DNA from: an uncultured Christensenella sp.
Lineage (GTDB): Bacteria; Bacillota_A; Clostridia; Christensenellales; Borkfalkiaceae
DNA: 64,000 nt
NCBI GenBank assembly: GCA_910579295.1
Contig: CAJTTC010000008.1
Span: forward strand, 1-64,000
Reading direction: 5' to 3'
Made by a program: the position numbers and the translations under genes. Below the pieces are notes generated by a model. The model had not been told where the DNA came from. It did no database searches and saw nothing but the letters and a program-made list of their open reading frames with translations. Each line of letters starts with the position of its first letter. Positions within the stretch are counted from its first letter, which is position 1. Shown piece by piece: positions 32,209 to 40,007 of this stretch.

Positions 32209-32859
32209 ATGTATAAAGCAATAATATTCGACCTTGACGGCACGCTCATTGATTCCATTCCCGATATTATCTCCGTGCTGAACAAAACTTTAAAGCATTT
32301 CGGTCTGCCTACCGTTACGCGCGCTCAGACGACGCAGTATATCGGCAACGGCGCAAGGGAGCTTGTGCGACTTGCCATAGGAGATAACAACTCAGACAGA
32401 CTCGACGAAATTTTGACTTATTATAGGCGTGAGTACGCCGCGTGCGATAACGGGCTGTCGACTCTGTATGCGGGGGAAAGGGACTTGTTGGTCAATCTGC
32501 GCAAAAGCGGCGTAAAGCTTGCCGTTCTCAGCAATAAGCCGCACCCCGTAGCGTTAAAGACAAACGAGCAGTTCTTCAAAGAATTTGCCTTCGATTGCGT
32601 ACAGGGGCAGGAGGACGGTGCGCCGCAAAAGCCCGACCCCCGCGCGGCGATTGCCGTTGCAGAAAAGCTCGGCGTGGCAGTCGGCGATTGCGTAATGGTC
32701 GGCGACGGCGAAACCGATTATCTTACGGCGAAGAGTGCGGGTATGGACTGCGTGTCGGTACTTTGGGGCTACCGCACAAAAGAACAGCTTACCGCGGCGG
32801 GGGCAACTACGTTCGCCGATAGCTTTAATCGGTTAAACGAAATTCTTCTGAAAAATTGA
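32209..32859 (+). CDS. gph: HAD hydrolase, phosphoglycolate phosphatase-like
   Basis: A 216-residue HAD-superfamily phosphatase. Motif I is IIFDLDGTLIDS near residues 4-15, motif II LAVLSNKPH near 103-111, motif III lysine in PQKPDPRAAI near 143-152, and motif IV MVGDGETDYLTA near 164-175. A C1 cap lies between motifs I and II. Phosphoglycolate phosphatase or a PpaX-type role is likely, but HAD specificity cannot be read reliably. A GTG 6 bases upstream, overlapping the argS stop, is an alternative start. Confidence 0.82.
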   Translation: MYKAIIFDLDGTLIDSIPDIISVLNKTLKHFGLPTVTRAQTTQYIGNGARELVRLAIGDNNSDRLDEILTYYRREYAACDNGLSTLYAGERDLLVNLRKSGVKLAVLSNKPHPVALKTNEQFFKEFAFDCVQGQEDGAPQKPDPRAAIAVAEKLGVAVGDCVMVGDGETDYLTAKSAGMDCVSVLWGYRTKEQLTAAGATTFADSFNRLNEILLKN

Positions 32860-32877
32860 AAAACTTCATTTAAACAA

Positions 32878-32906
32878 TTGATATTTTTTCCATATTATGG
32901 TATAAT
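32878..32906 (+). promoter_or_regulatory. Promoter of reverse rubrerythrin
   Basis: TTGATA, 17 bases, TATAAT at 32901-32906. Confidence 0.8.
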
Positions 32907-32946
32907 CTATACACTTAAAAAAATTCAATTTCAGGAGTGTTTTGAA

Positions 32947-33474
32947 ATGAAAAGATGTACAGTTTGCGGCGAAATAGTTGCAGATGACGTAGAAGTTTGC
33001 CCCGTATGCAAGGCTAAGACGTTTGCTCCCGTTGAAGAGCAGGCGGCGTATGCTTGCGAGCATCACGTTGGCGATGGCGTAGTTGAAGACAAGGAAGTTA
33101 TGGAGGGTCTGCGCGCACATTTCAACGGCGAGTGCACCGAGGTCGGAATGTACCTTGCAATGGCAAGAGTTGCAGAGCGCGAGGGATATCCCGAAATCGC
33201 GGAGGCTTTCAAGCGCTATGCGTATGAAGAGGCAGAGCACGCTTCTAAGTTTGCAGAGCTTTTGGGCGAGGTCGTAACGCCTTCCACCAAGAAAAATCTC
33301 GAGCTTCGCGCGGCGGCAGAGGCGGGCGCATGCGAGGGTAAGCTTGCAATCGCTAAGAGAGCTAAACAGCTTGGTTACGACGCTATTCACGACACCGTTC
33401 ACGAAATGGCTAAGGACGAAGCAAGACACGGCGCAGGCTTTGCGGGAATGCTTAAAAGATATTTCGGCAAATAA
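32947..33474 (+). CDS. Reverse rubrerythrin (peroxide reductase)
   Basis: A 175-residue protein with rubredoxin-like iron site first (CTVC near residue 4 and CPVC near 19) and a ferritin-like diiron domain second (FNGECTEVGMYLAMARVAERE near 60-80, EEAEHASKF near 94-102, and a matching helix with HEMAKDEARHG). This domain order is the reverse of classical rubrerythrin and is characteristic of clostridia, where it reduces H2O2 using NADH-derived electrons. RBS AGGAG and a strong private promoter suggest high expression. No perR gene is adjacent. Confidence 0.93.
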   Translation: MKRCTVCGEIVADDVEVCPVCKAKTFAPVEEQAAYACEHHVGDGVVEDKEVMEGLRAHFNGECTEVGMYLAMARVAEREGYPEIAEAFKRYAYEEAEHASKFAELLGEVVTPSTKKNLELRAAAEAGACEGKLAIAKRAKQLGYDAIHDTVHEMAKDEARHGAGFAGMLKRYFGK

Positions 33475-33572
33475 TAGCTTATAAATAAAAATAAAGAGAG
33501 TAGGCAGAAAGCGCACTTACCATAGGGAATTAAAAAACTAAATTATTAAGAGTTATACTTTCAAGCAAGGAC
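33475..33572. other. Intergenic stretch without clear content
   Basis: About 100 AT-rich bases between the rubrerythrin stop and its terminator. Short codon-like runs exist, but there is no start with a ribosome-binding site, and I see no gene. Confidence 0.4.
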
Positions 33573-33606
33573 AAAAGCTCTCGAACGATATGTTCGAGAG
33601 CTTTTT
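33573..33606 (+). terminator. Terminator after rubrerythrin
   Basis: AAAAGCTCTCGAAC pairs with GTTCGAGAGCTTTT around a 5-base loop, ending in TTTTT. Confidence 0.88.
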
Positions 33607-33641
33607 ACTACAAACCTTTTAGAAAGATAAATTGAAATTTA

Positions 33642-34061
33642 TTACTCTGTTCGTTCCAAAATAAATGAAAAATTGCCTTCGCTGCATTTGCTTTCTGATT
33701 CGATAATTATGTAAATTATATTGTTATTTGCAGGTGCTTTGAGTTTTCCTGTAGTAGAATAGTCGTTTTCAATTTCAAACAAATGCAGTTTAGTGCCATC
33801 ATAGTCATAGTAAACTTGTATTTTTCCTTCTTTTAACGCTATATTGTAAGTTATAGCCGCTTCGCTGTCGCCTTTGTTTTTTAATTTCATCACGTACGTG
33901 CCGTTAAACGTGTCGAATGAAACAGACGCTTCATTTGCAGTGTTTGTTCTTACCATCAGCGTCGCACTGTAACTGCTCGTGTATTTGTCTCCGCAAGCCG
34001 ATAACGTAAAACACATAACTAACATTATCGTTGCAATTATTACTTTCGCAAATTTTTTCAT
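33642..34061 (-). CDS. Small lipoprotein, unknown
   Basis: A 139-residue predicted lipoprotein with signal peptide and lipobox LSAC (C23). The mature part is beta-rich and polar. Repeated short strands such as TYVMKLKNKGDSEAAITYNI and a closing NFSFILERTE suggest an immunoglobulin-like or sandwich fold, but I recognise no family. RBS GGAGGAG is strong. Its codons are more AT-rich than the housekeeping genes around it, and it begins an accessory stretch running to 37.2 kb. Confidence 0.75.
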   Translation of the reverse strand: MKKFAKVIIATIMLVMCFTLSACGDKYTSSYSATLMVRTNTANEASVSFDTFNGTYVMKLKNKGDSEAAITYNIALKEGKIQVYYDYDGTKLHLFEIENDYSTTGKLKAPANNNIIYIIIESESKCSEGNFSFILERTE

Positions 34062-34192
34062 AGTATCTCCTCCGTTAAATTACTGTTTATCGCATAGTCA
34101 TTATAACATAACCGTACTAAAAAAGCAAGGACTGATTATCGTCCTTGCTTTAATCCCTATGAAATACACAGATACGGCAACCGTTTATTTTT

Positions 34193-34399
34193 TTAATAAT
34201 CTTTTCTACCCGTCAAATAATCTAAATCTTCATTAAAATAATTGGCAATTTTGCAAAGGTTTTCTAATCCTATTTCTCTTTGATTATGCAAATAGCGCGA
34301 TAACGTTTGTTGCGGAATACCTATTTTACTTGCGACAGAGCTAATACTGTTTTCCCCGATAAGTTCTTTCAGCCTTTCCGAAAATTTTTCTACATACAT
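34193..34399 (-). CDS. XRE-family transcriptional regulator
   Basis: A 68-residue single-domain Cro/C1-type helix-turn-helix protein: SVASKIGIPQQTLSRYLHNQ near residues 20-39 is the DNA-binding pair, followed by LENLCKIANYFNEDLDYLTG typical of the family. It has no effector domain. The ATG at 34399 gives the usual domain start; a longer frame runs back through the operators. It diverges from the DUF4234 gene across an operator array, implying autoregulation and repression of its neighbour. Confidence 0.88.
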   Translation of the reverse strand: MYVEKFSERLKELIGENSISSVASKIGIPQQTLSRYLHNQREIGLENLCKIANYFNEDLDYLTGRKDY

Positions 34400-34412
34400 A
34401 TGTACACAGTTT

Positions 34413-34488
34413 ACACCAAACGGTGTTAAAAGCTTGACAATACACCAAACGGTGTGATATATTACAAACAACGTAACCGATCGGTGTT
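34413..34488. promoter_or_regulatory. Operator array of the XRE regulator
   Basis: The same 14-base inverted repeat, ACACC-AAAC-GGTGT, occurs twice, at 34413-34426 and 34442-34455 (29 bp apart). A degenerate third copy (10 of 14 bases) is at 34475-34488. The middle copy fills the promoter spacer of the DUF4234 gene, so bound protein would block transcription. Confidence 0.75.
34434..34463 (+). promoter_or_regulatory. Promoter of the DUF4234/SHOCT gene
   Basis: TTGACA at 34434-34439, 18 bases, TATATT at 34458-34463. An operator copy lies within the spacer. Confidence 0.7.
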
Positions 34489-34521
34489 AATCGGTTAAAT
34501 AATATTAAAAGGGAGTTCACA

Positions 34522-35535
34522 ATGGAAAAAGAAAGCAATGAACCAGAGAATAATAAAAATTCTGAGGTTAACGTCGGTAAAATTGTAACGGGAGCATTAG
34601 CGTTAGTATCATGCGCTATCGTTTTTTTCTTTAATGTCGACGTATTTAACGATATAGGATATTGGGGGCAACATTCCTTCGCATCGTTAATTATTTCTAT
34701 AATTACTGTACTTATAATAATCGCCACGTTGATTGTTGCAGTTTCTAATATAGTATCGCTTATAAAGAAAGGAGCTGGACGTACGGTAAGCTTAGCAACA
34801 GTTATATTTGAAGCCGTAGCGTCGATATTTCTCTTTTTGTATTCGCTTATTTACGAAATAGTTTTAACGTTAAGCAATAGATATTATTTTTTTCATTTTC
34901 CTATTTTACAATTTGTGGTTGTAGTGTTATGTGTAGGTTTAATGATAGGATGTTTAATTTGCAATAAAAAATTTCCTGCGGCTAAAAGCAAAGCTGAGTC
35001 AACGCTTAGCGGCAATATTCAAGCGGGACAAAATCAGGCGGACGGATATAATTCGCTGACTACGCACGTCCTTTTAATGATATTTTTAGGTTGGATATGG
35101 CAACTGATTTGGGCACACCGAATAACTAAATATCTCAATTCACGTACAGATTTTAACCGTAATCCAACAACAACGGTTTTACTGTGTTTGTTCGTTCCTT
35201 TTTACAGTATCTATTGGACGTACAAGGCCGCGCAGGCAATCGACAACCTTGGCACTACATATAGTGTAGATCCGATTGCTACGATTTGTCTTATATGTGA
35301 ATTTTTTTTAGCGATAGCTTCACCGATAATTATGCAAAAGAAAATCAACGACATTATCGATAAAGAAAACGGAAATACAGATTCATCATTAAATAAGACT
35401 ATTTCAAGCCAATCAAACGCCAACGTAGCCGACGAGCTTAAAAAATATAAACAACTTTTAGACGAAGGTGCAATAACGCAGGAAGAGTATGACGCCGTTA
35501 AATCAGAATACTTAAAGGAATTTGTGAATAAGTAA
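34522..35535 (+). CDS. DUF4234 membrane protein with C-terminal SHOCT domain
   Basis: A 337-residue protein with an Asn/Glu-rich hydrophilic start, four hydrophobic helices (about 20-38, 50-75, 88-112, 127-145), a Gln/Asn linker, then a DUF4234-like region (LIWAHRITKYLNSR near 195-208) with further helices to about 275. It ends in a SHOCT motif: LKKYKQLLDEGAITQEEYDA near 306-325. SHOCT segments are thought to mediate oligomerisation. RBS GGGAG. Control by the divergent XRE protein is likely. The role is unknown. Confidence 0.8.
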   Translation: MEKESNEPENNKNSEVNVGKIVTGALALVSCAIVFFFNVDVFNDIGYWGQHSFASLIISIITVLIIIATLIVAVSNIVSLIKKGAGRTVSLATVIFEAVASIFLFLYSLIYEIVLTLSNRYYFFHFPILQFVVVVLCVGLMIGCLICNKKFPAAKSKAESTLSGNIQAGQNQADGYNSLTTHVLLMIFLGWIWQLIWAHRITKYLNSRTDFNRNPTTTVLLCLFVPFYSIYWTYKAAQAIDNLGTTYSVDPIATICLICEFFLAIASPIIMQKKINDIIDKENGNTDSSLNKTISSQSNANVADELKKYKQLLDEGAITQEEYDAVKSEYLKEFVNK

Positions 35536-35548
35536 ATTTTGCATAAAC

Positions 35549-35581
35549 AAAAGGAGCAGGTTTTAAACTTGCTCCTTTTTT
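35549..35581 (+). terminator. Terminator after the DUF4234 gene
   Basis: AAAGGAGCA and TGCTCCTTT arms with AT-rich centre, then T-run. Confidence 0.85.
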
Positions 35582-35586
35582 GTGTA

Positions 35587-35647
35587 GGTAAGGAAACTCC
35601 CTTGCGTAAATGGGAAAGTGGCACGAAGTGACGAATGAGGGGGGATA
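35587..35647. repeat. Candidate interspersed intergenic repeat element
   Basis: This noncoding stretch contains two small hairpins (ACTCCC..GGGA.AGT and CAC-GAA-GTG) and reads CCTCATTCGTCACTTCGTGC on the minus strand. Closely similar intergenic pieces are, from memory, common in gut Firmicutes genomes. Only one copy is seen in this window, so repetitive nature is not shown here. Confidence 0.35.
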
Positions 35648-35658
35648 AAAAGTCATTG

Positions 35659-35687
35659 CACATATAATCTTTCTCTCTCATATAATA
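35659..35687 (+). promoter_or_regulatory. Sigma-K-like promoter of the Cys-rich protein
   Basis: CACA at 35659-35662, 16 bases, and CATATAATA at 35679-35687 fit the Bacillus sigma-K form mACm-N16/17-CATANNNTA. A sigma-A reading (TTGCAC, 19 bases, TATAAT) is poorer because of the spacer. Choice between them is inference. Confidence 0.5.
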
Positions 35688-35744
35688 CAATACAGGGCAA
35701 GGGGGAAAACCTTTGCTCAATTCTAAAGATAAGGGAAAAGTAAT

Positions 35745-36098
35745 ATGTGCTTCTTTGTTAATTCCTGCGGTTGCCGTTCGTGCGGCGGTTGCGGGCTTCT
35801 CTCCTTGCTGAGCGGCAACAACGGCAACAGCTACGGCTGCAACAGTTGCGGTTGCAATTCCAATCGTTCGGGTTGCGGTTGCAATAACAACTCGATAAAC
35901 AGTCTTTCCAACAGCGGTTGCGGCTGTAACGGTTCGGGTTGCGGTTGCAATAACAACTCGATAAACAGTCTTTCCAACAGCGGTTTTAATTCGGGCAGTT
36001 GGTTCAATTGGTGTAACGGTTGGAGCGGCGGCTCGGGGTTCAGCGCTCAGAGCAGTGGCGGTTGCAGCTCATGCAGTGGTTGCGGTTGCAATAACTAA
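35745..36098 (+). CDS. Cys/Gly/Asn/Ser-rich repeat protein, possible spore coat protein
   Basis: A 117-residue protein made almost wholly of Cys, Gly, Asn and Ser, with many CGC and CSSC-like pairs and no hydrophobic core. The unit GSGCGCNNNSINSLSNSG occurs twice; the DNA repeat is exact over 54 bases with a 66-base period (35866-35919, 35932-35985), so the copy is recent. There is no signal peptide. Cys-rich low-complexity proteins of this sort include coat or crust proteins and some metal-binding proteins. The sigma-K-like promoter favours a mother-cell spore protein. A RiPP precursor seems less likely as no modification genes are nearby. Confidence 0.7.
   Translation: MCFFVNSCGCRSCGGCGLLSLLSGNNGNSYGCNSCGCNSNRSGCGCNNNSINSLSNSGCGCNGSGCGCNNNSINSLSNSGFNSGSWFNWCNGWSGGSGFSAQSSGGCSSCSGCGCNN
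35866..35985 (+). repeat. Two tandem 54-base exact repeats
   Basis: Identical 54-base segments at 35866-35919 and 35932-35985, separated by 12 bases, lie in frame in the Cys-rich gene (period 66 bases = 22 codons). Identity at third codon positions indicates recent duplication or gene conversion. Confidence 0.9.
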
Positions 36099-36105
36099 AT
36101 CTGAT

Positions 36106-36147
36106 AACGGGGAACGACGGCTAAGTCGTTCCCCGTTTAAATTTTTA
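36106..36147 (+). terminator. Terminator of the Cys-rich gene
   Basis: AACGGGGAACGAC (36106-36118) pairs with GTCGTTCCCCGTT (36125-36137), then ATTTTTATTT. Confidence 0.85.
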
Positions 36148-37149
36148 TTTGTTTGCGACTACTGATTTTGTAACGGCATAAAGCTGTTCGCTTGTGCAGT
36201 AACGTTTTTCGTAGAGCGCGTCAAACATATTCTTACAACTAAAAACGTCCTTTAAATCAACTGACCCGTTCCCCGCGAGGGTATTGGCGGCAATGCGGTT
36301 ACAGCAAAGCTTAAATGTTTTACCGCAGGTTGTGTTGTCTATCCAAAAATTATAATTGCTTTGGATATCTTCGATTTGCTGAACGATTGAAGCGTGAATT
36401 TCCTTTTTCATAAGGGCGTCGTATTCGTCGGACGAATCTTCCGTATTGGCTTTAAAGAGTACAATTCTCCAGGTGGCTACGTCAAGCCTAACCCAGTTTA
36501 ATTCGTTGATTATGCACGACAGCTCTTGGTCTAACGCAAGATAGATTGTGGCAAATTTCTGTGCGGTAGCCGAGTTATTATTTTTAATAGCTTTAATTTC
36601 ATTTGACCGATTTTTTGCCGCTTCTTTAAGTGCCTTGAAAGACCTTTTGGTTTGAATAGCGGGTGTATCCATATCCTCCAAAATGGCTATTATGATTGCA
36701 ACGAAAAATACACCAACTATAAACATAGCTATACCGAGAAAAATAAATTCCCAATGTATACTCCCTTGACAGCTAAGAACAAATATGGCTATTCCTCCGC
36801 CTAAGCCAGCAAACGGTAGAAGACATAAAAGTATAATTCCAATCAGACAAAATAAATCTTTAATATATTGTTTCAGGCATTTTTTGTAGGAATTTTCGGT
36901 TGAAGTATTAATTTGTAAGTTGGTATTTTCAGGTAATTTATCCTTTTCAAGCAAAATAGCTGACATACCTGCGCGCAGGGTATACATATATCCCAGCAGT
37001 TCGCTTATTCTCTCGGGGGAATTTCTTAACGACGATTTGCTGAATTTTTTGTTTTTTTCAATTAAAAAATATTTTTCGTCGCTTTTTGTAAATTCGTCCG
37101 ACCCCGCACAGTATTCTTCAGTTTTGGGTATTAACTCAAACTCGTCCAT
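36145..37149 (-). CDS. Two-helix membrane protein, unknown
   Basis: A 334-residue protein with a charged N-terminal 95 residues, two adjacent membrane helices (near 97-122 and 130-152), then a long helical soluble part rich in Asn, Glu and Lys with four or more cysteines near the end (CGKTFKLCCN, CKNM, CTSE). RBS AAGGAG is present. No family is recognised. It belongs to the AT-rich accessory stretch and has its own promoter. A structural or sensing membrane protein is possible, but no function is claimed. Confidence 0.7.
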   Translation of the reverse strand: MDEFELIPKTEEYCAGSDEFTKSDEKYFLIEKNKKFSKSSLRNSPERISELLGYMYTLRAGMSAILLEKDKLPENTNLQINTSTENSYKKCLKQYIKDLFCLIGIILLCLLPFAGLGGGIAIFVLSCQGSIHWEFIFLGIAMFIVGVFFVAIIIAILEDMDTPAIQTKRSFKALKEAAKNRSNEIKAIKNNNSATAQKFATIYLALDQELSCIINELNWVRLDVATWRIVLFKANTEDSSDEYDALMKKEIHASIVQQIEDIQSNYNFWIDNTTCGKTFKLCCNRIAANTLAGNGSVDLKDVFSCKNMFDALYEKRYCTSEQLYAVTKSVVANK

Positions 37150-37173
37150 ATTTTCTCCTTAGCTAATAAAAAA

Positions 37174-37202
37174 ATTGTATCATATAACAATTTAGAAAGC
37201 AA
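37174..37202 (-). promoter_or_regulatory. Promoter of the two-helix membrane protein gene
   Basis: On the minus strand: TTGCTT, 17 bases, TACAAT. Confidence 0.65.
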
Positions 37203-37241
37203 GTGTTTATAAAAATTAGTTAAAAGTCAAAAATTAATTGT

Positions 37242-38027
37242 ATGCGCGGATTGTTAGACTACTACAAATATTTTTCGGATAAACGCTTTTCAACGCTTGC
37301 GGGAACGCTCGTGTACTTTTTACTTATGTCCGTTACGCCATTCTTGTTTTGGGTGACGTTACTTGTCGGGGACGTCGATTTCAGCAAAATTATGTCGCAC
37401 GAAATGTTTTCGGCGGTCGCTCCCGTAATCGAATATCTTCAAACCTCGGCGCAAAGCGCAACGGGCAGTGCGGGGATAATACTCGCCGTGACCTCGCTGT
37501 GGTCGTCAACCAACTTTTTTTATCATTTAAGGCGTAGCGGCGAAATAATTTACGGTAGTCGGTTGAAAAGAGGTTTCAGCCTGCGTCTTACCTCGCTGCT
37601 TGCCGTGCTTGCAACAATAATTTTAATAGCCTTTGCCGCCGCAATCCCTTTTTTAAGTCTGGCAGTGCTCAACAATATTATGCCGTCGTTCGTAGCCGAA
37701 ACGATTTCCCTCGTATTCATAACGATGATAGCCTTTTTTGTCGCCTATCTTTTGAACACATTCGCCTGTCCCTACCGCATCGGCTTCGACAACACGGTGC
37801 AGGGAGTGGTGCTCACCGTCATACTGTGGCTGTTGTGCGCGGCGGGCTTTTCCGTATATCTGCGCGTAGCCAATCCGCAAAAGCTTTACGGCGCGGTTGC
37901 GGCAATAATCGTCTTTTTGCTGTGGTGCTATTTAATGGTCAACTGCCTTGTAATAGGCATAATCTATAACGCTAAGCACTGCGTAAGCGGCGGCACGGTT
38001 AACGGCAAACTGAAATTAGCGGCATAA
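37242..38027 (+). CDS. YihY/BrkB family membrane protein
   Basis: A 261-residue integral membrane protein with about six helices. Family traits: an N-terminal FSTLAGTLVYFLLMSVTPFL near residues 17-36, a central LWSSTNFFYHLRRSGEIIYG near 88-107, and a closing AAIIVFLLWCYLMVNCLVIG near 220-239. Earlier proposals that it is an RNase were not upheld; its true role is not settled. There is no clear ribosome-binding site before the ATG. Confidence 0.85.
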   Translation: MRGLLDYYKYFSDKRFSTLAGTLVYFLLMSVTPFLFWVTLLVGDVDFSKIMSHEMFSAVAPVIEYLQTSAQSATGSAGIILAVTSLWSSTNFFYHLRRSGEIIYGSRLKRGFSLRLTSLLAVLATIILIAFAAAIPFLSLAVLNNIMPSFVAETISLVFITMIAFFVAYLLNTFACPYRIGFDNTVQGVVLTVILWLLCAAGFSVYLRVANPQKLYGAVAAIIVFLLWCYLMVNCLVIGIIYNAKHCVSGGTVNGKLKLAA

Positions 38028-38054
38028 AAAATTCCGCTCCTTTGCAGAGCGGAA
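38026..38054 (-). terminator. Terminator of the first degV gene
   Basis: TTCCGCTC (38032-38039) pairs with GAGCGGAA (38047-38054); the minus strand continues TTTTTT. It serves convergent genes. Confidence 0.8.
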
Positions 38055-38071
38055 GAATAGCATTTGTATAA

Positions 38072-38947
38072 TCAGTATTTTATAAAGCAACCGCAGGCAA
38101 GCGCCCCGGGACCTATATGGCAGGAAACGGAGAGGGAAAGCGGGTCGATAAAGTTGAGCTCACAGTCGGGGAAGCGCGCTTTCAGCTCGTCGGCAAAAAT
38201 CTTCGCTTCTTCAAAGTTTTGGGTGTGAGCGACAGCTATCGACATTTTGCCCTGTGCGCGCAGTTTCTTAAAGTCGCCGTCAAGGTCGCGTTCGAGAGCG
38301 TCCGTCATAACTTTCTTGGCGTCGCTCATCTTCTTAACCTTTGCGTAGGTGTCGAACACTCCGCCGTGGTTTTGCAGAACGGGCTTAATTTTCAGCATAG
38401 TGCCGATAAGTGCGGCGGCGGGAGTAAGTCTGCCGCTCTTCTTTAAAAATTTAAGCGTGCCGAGGGCGATATAAATGGAGGAGTACTTGCCCGTCTCCAT
38501 TAAATAATCGTAAATTTCCTTAGTTGTTTTGCCCTCTTCTATCATTTTGAGCGCGTCGAATACGGTCTGCTTCTGCGTGATAGATACTCTGTGGTTGTCG
38601 AGAGCATAGACCTTGCCGATAAATTCGGGCTCGGTTTCAGCCATTCTTTTAATTGTCAGCGCAGTTTCTGAAAGTCCGCTCGATAGGGGCATATACAGAA
38701 TTTCGTCATAGGTTTTTAAAAGTCTGCGCCAGCGTTCGGCAACGTCGTAGGGGTTGGGTTGAGAGGTTGCAACCGTCGTTTTATCGTCCTTTAAAGCTTC
38801 GTAAAACTGTTCCTGGGTAAAGCCTTCCTCTTCAAAGTACTGTTCGCCGTTTACAAGAACGGGAGTGGGCTGAATTTCTATCCCCAACTCCTTAGCGCGG
38901 TCTACTGTTATGCCGCAGTTGCTGTCTGTTACAATAGCAATTTTCAT
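38072..38947 (-). CDS. DegV family fatty-acid-binding protein
   Basis: A 291-residue DegV/FakB-type protein. These bind a fatty acid in a tunnel and, as FakB, present it to the FakA kinase. Family landmarks: AIVTDSNCGIT near residues 3-13, DDKTTVATSQPNPYD near 54-68, MPLSSGLSETALT near 90-102, and the closing SLSVSCHIGPGALACGCF near 271-288. A closely similar paralogue precedes it on the same strand; each has its own promoter and terminator. No fakA is in the window. Confidence 0.9.
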   Translation of the reverse strand: MKIAIVTDSNCGITVDRAKELGIEIQPTPVLVNGEQYFEEEGFTQEQFYEALKDDKTTVATSQPNPYDVAERWRRLLKTYDEILYMPLSSGLSETALTIKRMAETEPEFIGKVYALDNHRVSITQKQTVFDALKMIEEGKTTKEIYDYLMETGKYSSIYIALGTLKFLKKSGRLTPAAALIGTMLKIKPVLQNHGGVFDTYAKVKKMSDAKKVMTDALERDLDGDFKKLRAQGKMSIAVAHTQNFEEAKIFADELKARFPDCELNFIDPLSLSVSCHIGPGALACGCFIKY

Positions 38948-38983
38948 TTTTTATTCTCTCTTGTAATTAGTTTATGTGACATT

Positions 38984-39013
38984 ATTATATACTATAATGT
39001 GCAAAATGTCCAA
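38984..39013 (-). promoter_or_regulatory. Promoter of the first degV gene
   Basis: On the minus strand: TTGGAC, 18 bases, TATAAT. Confidence 0.55.
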
Positions 39014-39020
39014 TGTTTAT

Positions 39021-39052
39021 AAAGCTGTTTGTAAATATTTGCAAACAGCTTT
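39021..39052 (-). terminator. Terminator of the second degV gene
   Basis: AAAGCTGTTTG.AAATATTT.CAAACAGCTTT: a 32-base near-perfect palindrome immediately after the second degV stop. Its T-run is modest. Confidence 0.65.
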
Positions 39053-39056
39053 AATT

Positions 39057-39923
39057 TCAATATTTGATTGTTGTTGCGCAGGCAAGCGCTCCCGGACCTA
39101 TATGGCAGGAAACGGAGAGTGAAAGGGGATTGATTGTGACAAATTCCACGTCGGGGAAATGTTCCTTTAATTCCTCCGCAAAAATTTCCGCTTCCTCAAC
39201 GTTTTGGGTGTGCGCAACGGAAATCGTCATTTTTCCCTTAGCCCGTAAATCCTTAAACCGTTTGTCAAGGTCGGTTTCAATCGCCTTGATCATCGTCGTT
39301 TTTGCGTCCGCAACCTTTCTGACCTTTGCAAATTGGTCAAGCTTAAACCCCTGTATCTGCAACACGGGCTTAATTTTCAACAGAGTTCCTATCATTGCAA
39401 CGGCGGGGGTAAGTCTGCCGCCCTTTTTAAGGTAAGTAAGCGTATTTACCATAATATATATGGAGGACTGCATTTTCGTAGCCATAAGCCAGTCGCGTAT
39501 TTCTTCCGCGCTCTTGCCGTCCTTAATCATATTTATGGCGTCCATAACGCTTTGGCGCATCGTTATCGAAATGCGCTGATTGTCTATTACGTAAACCTGC
39601 CCCGCAAATTCGGTTTCGGCAAGCTTAGAAAGCGTGTTGCACGTTTCGGAAAGCCCGCTCGACATAGGAATATGTATAATCCTGTCGTACGTTTTAAGCA
39701 GTTCTTTCCAAACCTCGCCTACGTCGTAAGCACTCGGTTGCGACGTTGACACCTGCGCGTCCGATTGAAGTTTTTCGTAAAACTGCTCCTGCGTGAGCGA
39801 TATATCTTCAAAATACTGTTCCCCGTCAATCAAGACGGGCATTGGAATAACCGTAATTCCAAGTTCCTTTGCCTCGGATTGAGTTATGCCGCTGTTGCTG
39901 TCGGTTACTATTGCCGTTTTCAT
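39057..39923 (-). CDS. DegV family fatty-acid-binding protein, paralogue
   Basis: A 288-residue paralogue of the downstream degV, with the same landmarks (AIVTDSNSGIT, MSSGLSETCNTL, SLSVSCHIGPGALACATT). The two differ through the middle, where ligand specificity would lie, so they may bind different acyl chains; multiple FakB proteins with different preferences are known. ATG at 39923 was chosen because it aligns with the paralogue's start; a TTG 9 bases earlier sits closer to the GGAAGG site and is the alternative. Confidence 0.9.
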   Translation of the reverse strand: MKTAIVTDSNSGITQSEAKELGITVIPMPVLIDGEQYFEDISLTQEQFYEKLQSDAQVSTSQPSAYDVGEVWKELLKTYDRIIHIPMSSGLSETCNTLSKLAETEFAGQVYVIDNQRISITMRQSVMDAINMIKDGKSAEEIRDWLMATKMQSSIYIMVNTLTYLKKGGRLTPAVAMIGTLLKIKPVLQIQGFKLDQFAKVRKVADAKTTMIKAIETDLDKRFKDLRAKGKMTISVAHTQNVEEAEIFAEELKEHFPDVEFVTINPLSLSVSCHIGPGALACATTIKY

Positions 39924-39961
39924 AAGTAGCAAAAATCCTTCCCTAATTATAATTCGGGAAT

Positions 39962-39990
39962 ATTATATCAGTTAAATGTTGATAAGTCAA
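39962..39990 (-). promoter_or_regulatory. Promoter of the second degV gene
   Basis: On the minus strand: TTGACT, 17 bases, TATAAT. Confidence 0.8.
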
Positions 39991-40007
39991 CTGTTTATAT
40001 GCTATCA

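Noticed and set aside
33475..33572. Remnant coding sequence after rubrerythrin
   Set aside because: Short protein-like runs exist, but there is no start, ribosome-binding site or recognisable family.
35866..35985. CRISPR-like repeat
   Set aside because: There are only two copies, they lie in frame within a coding region, and there are no spacers of regular length or cas genes.
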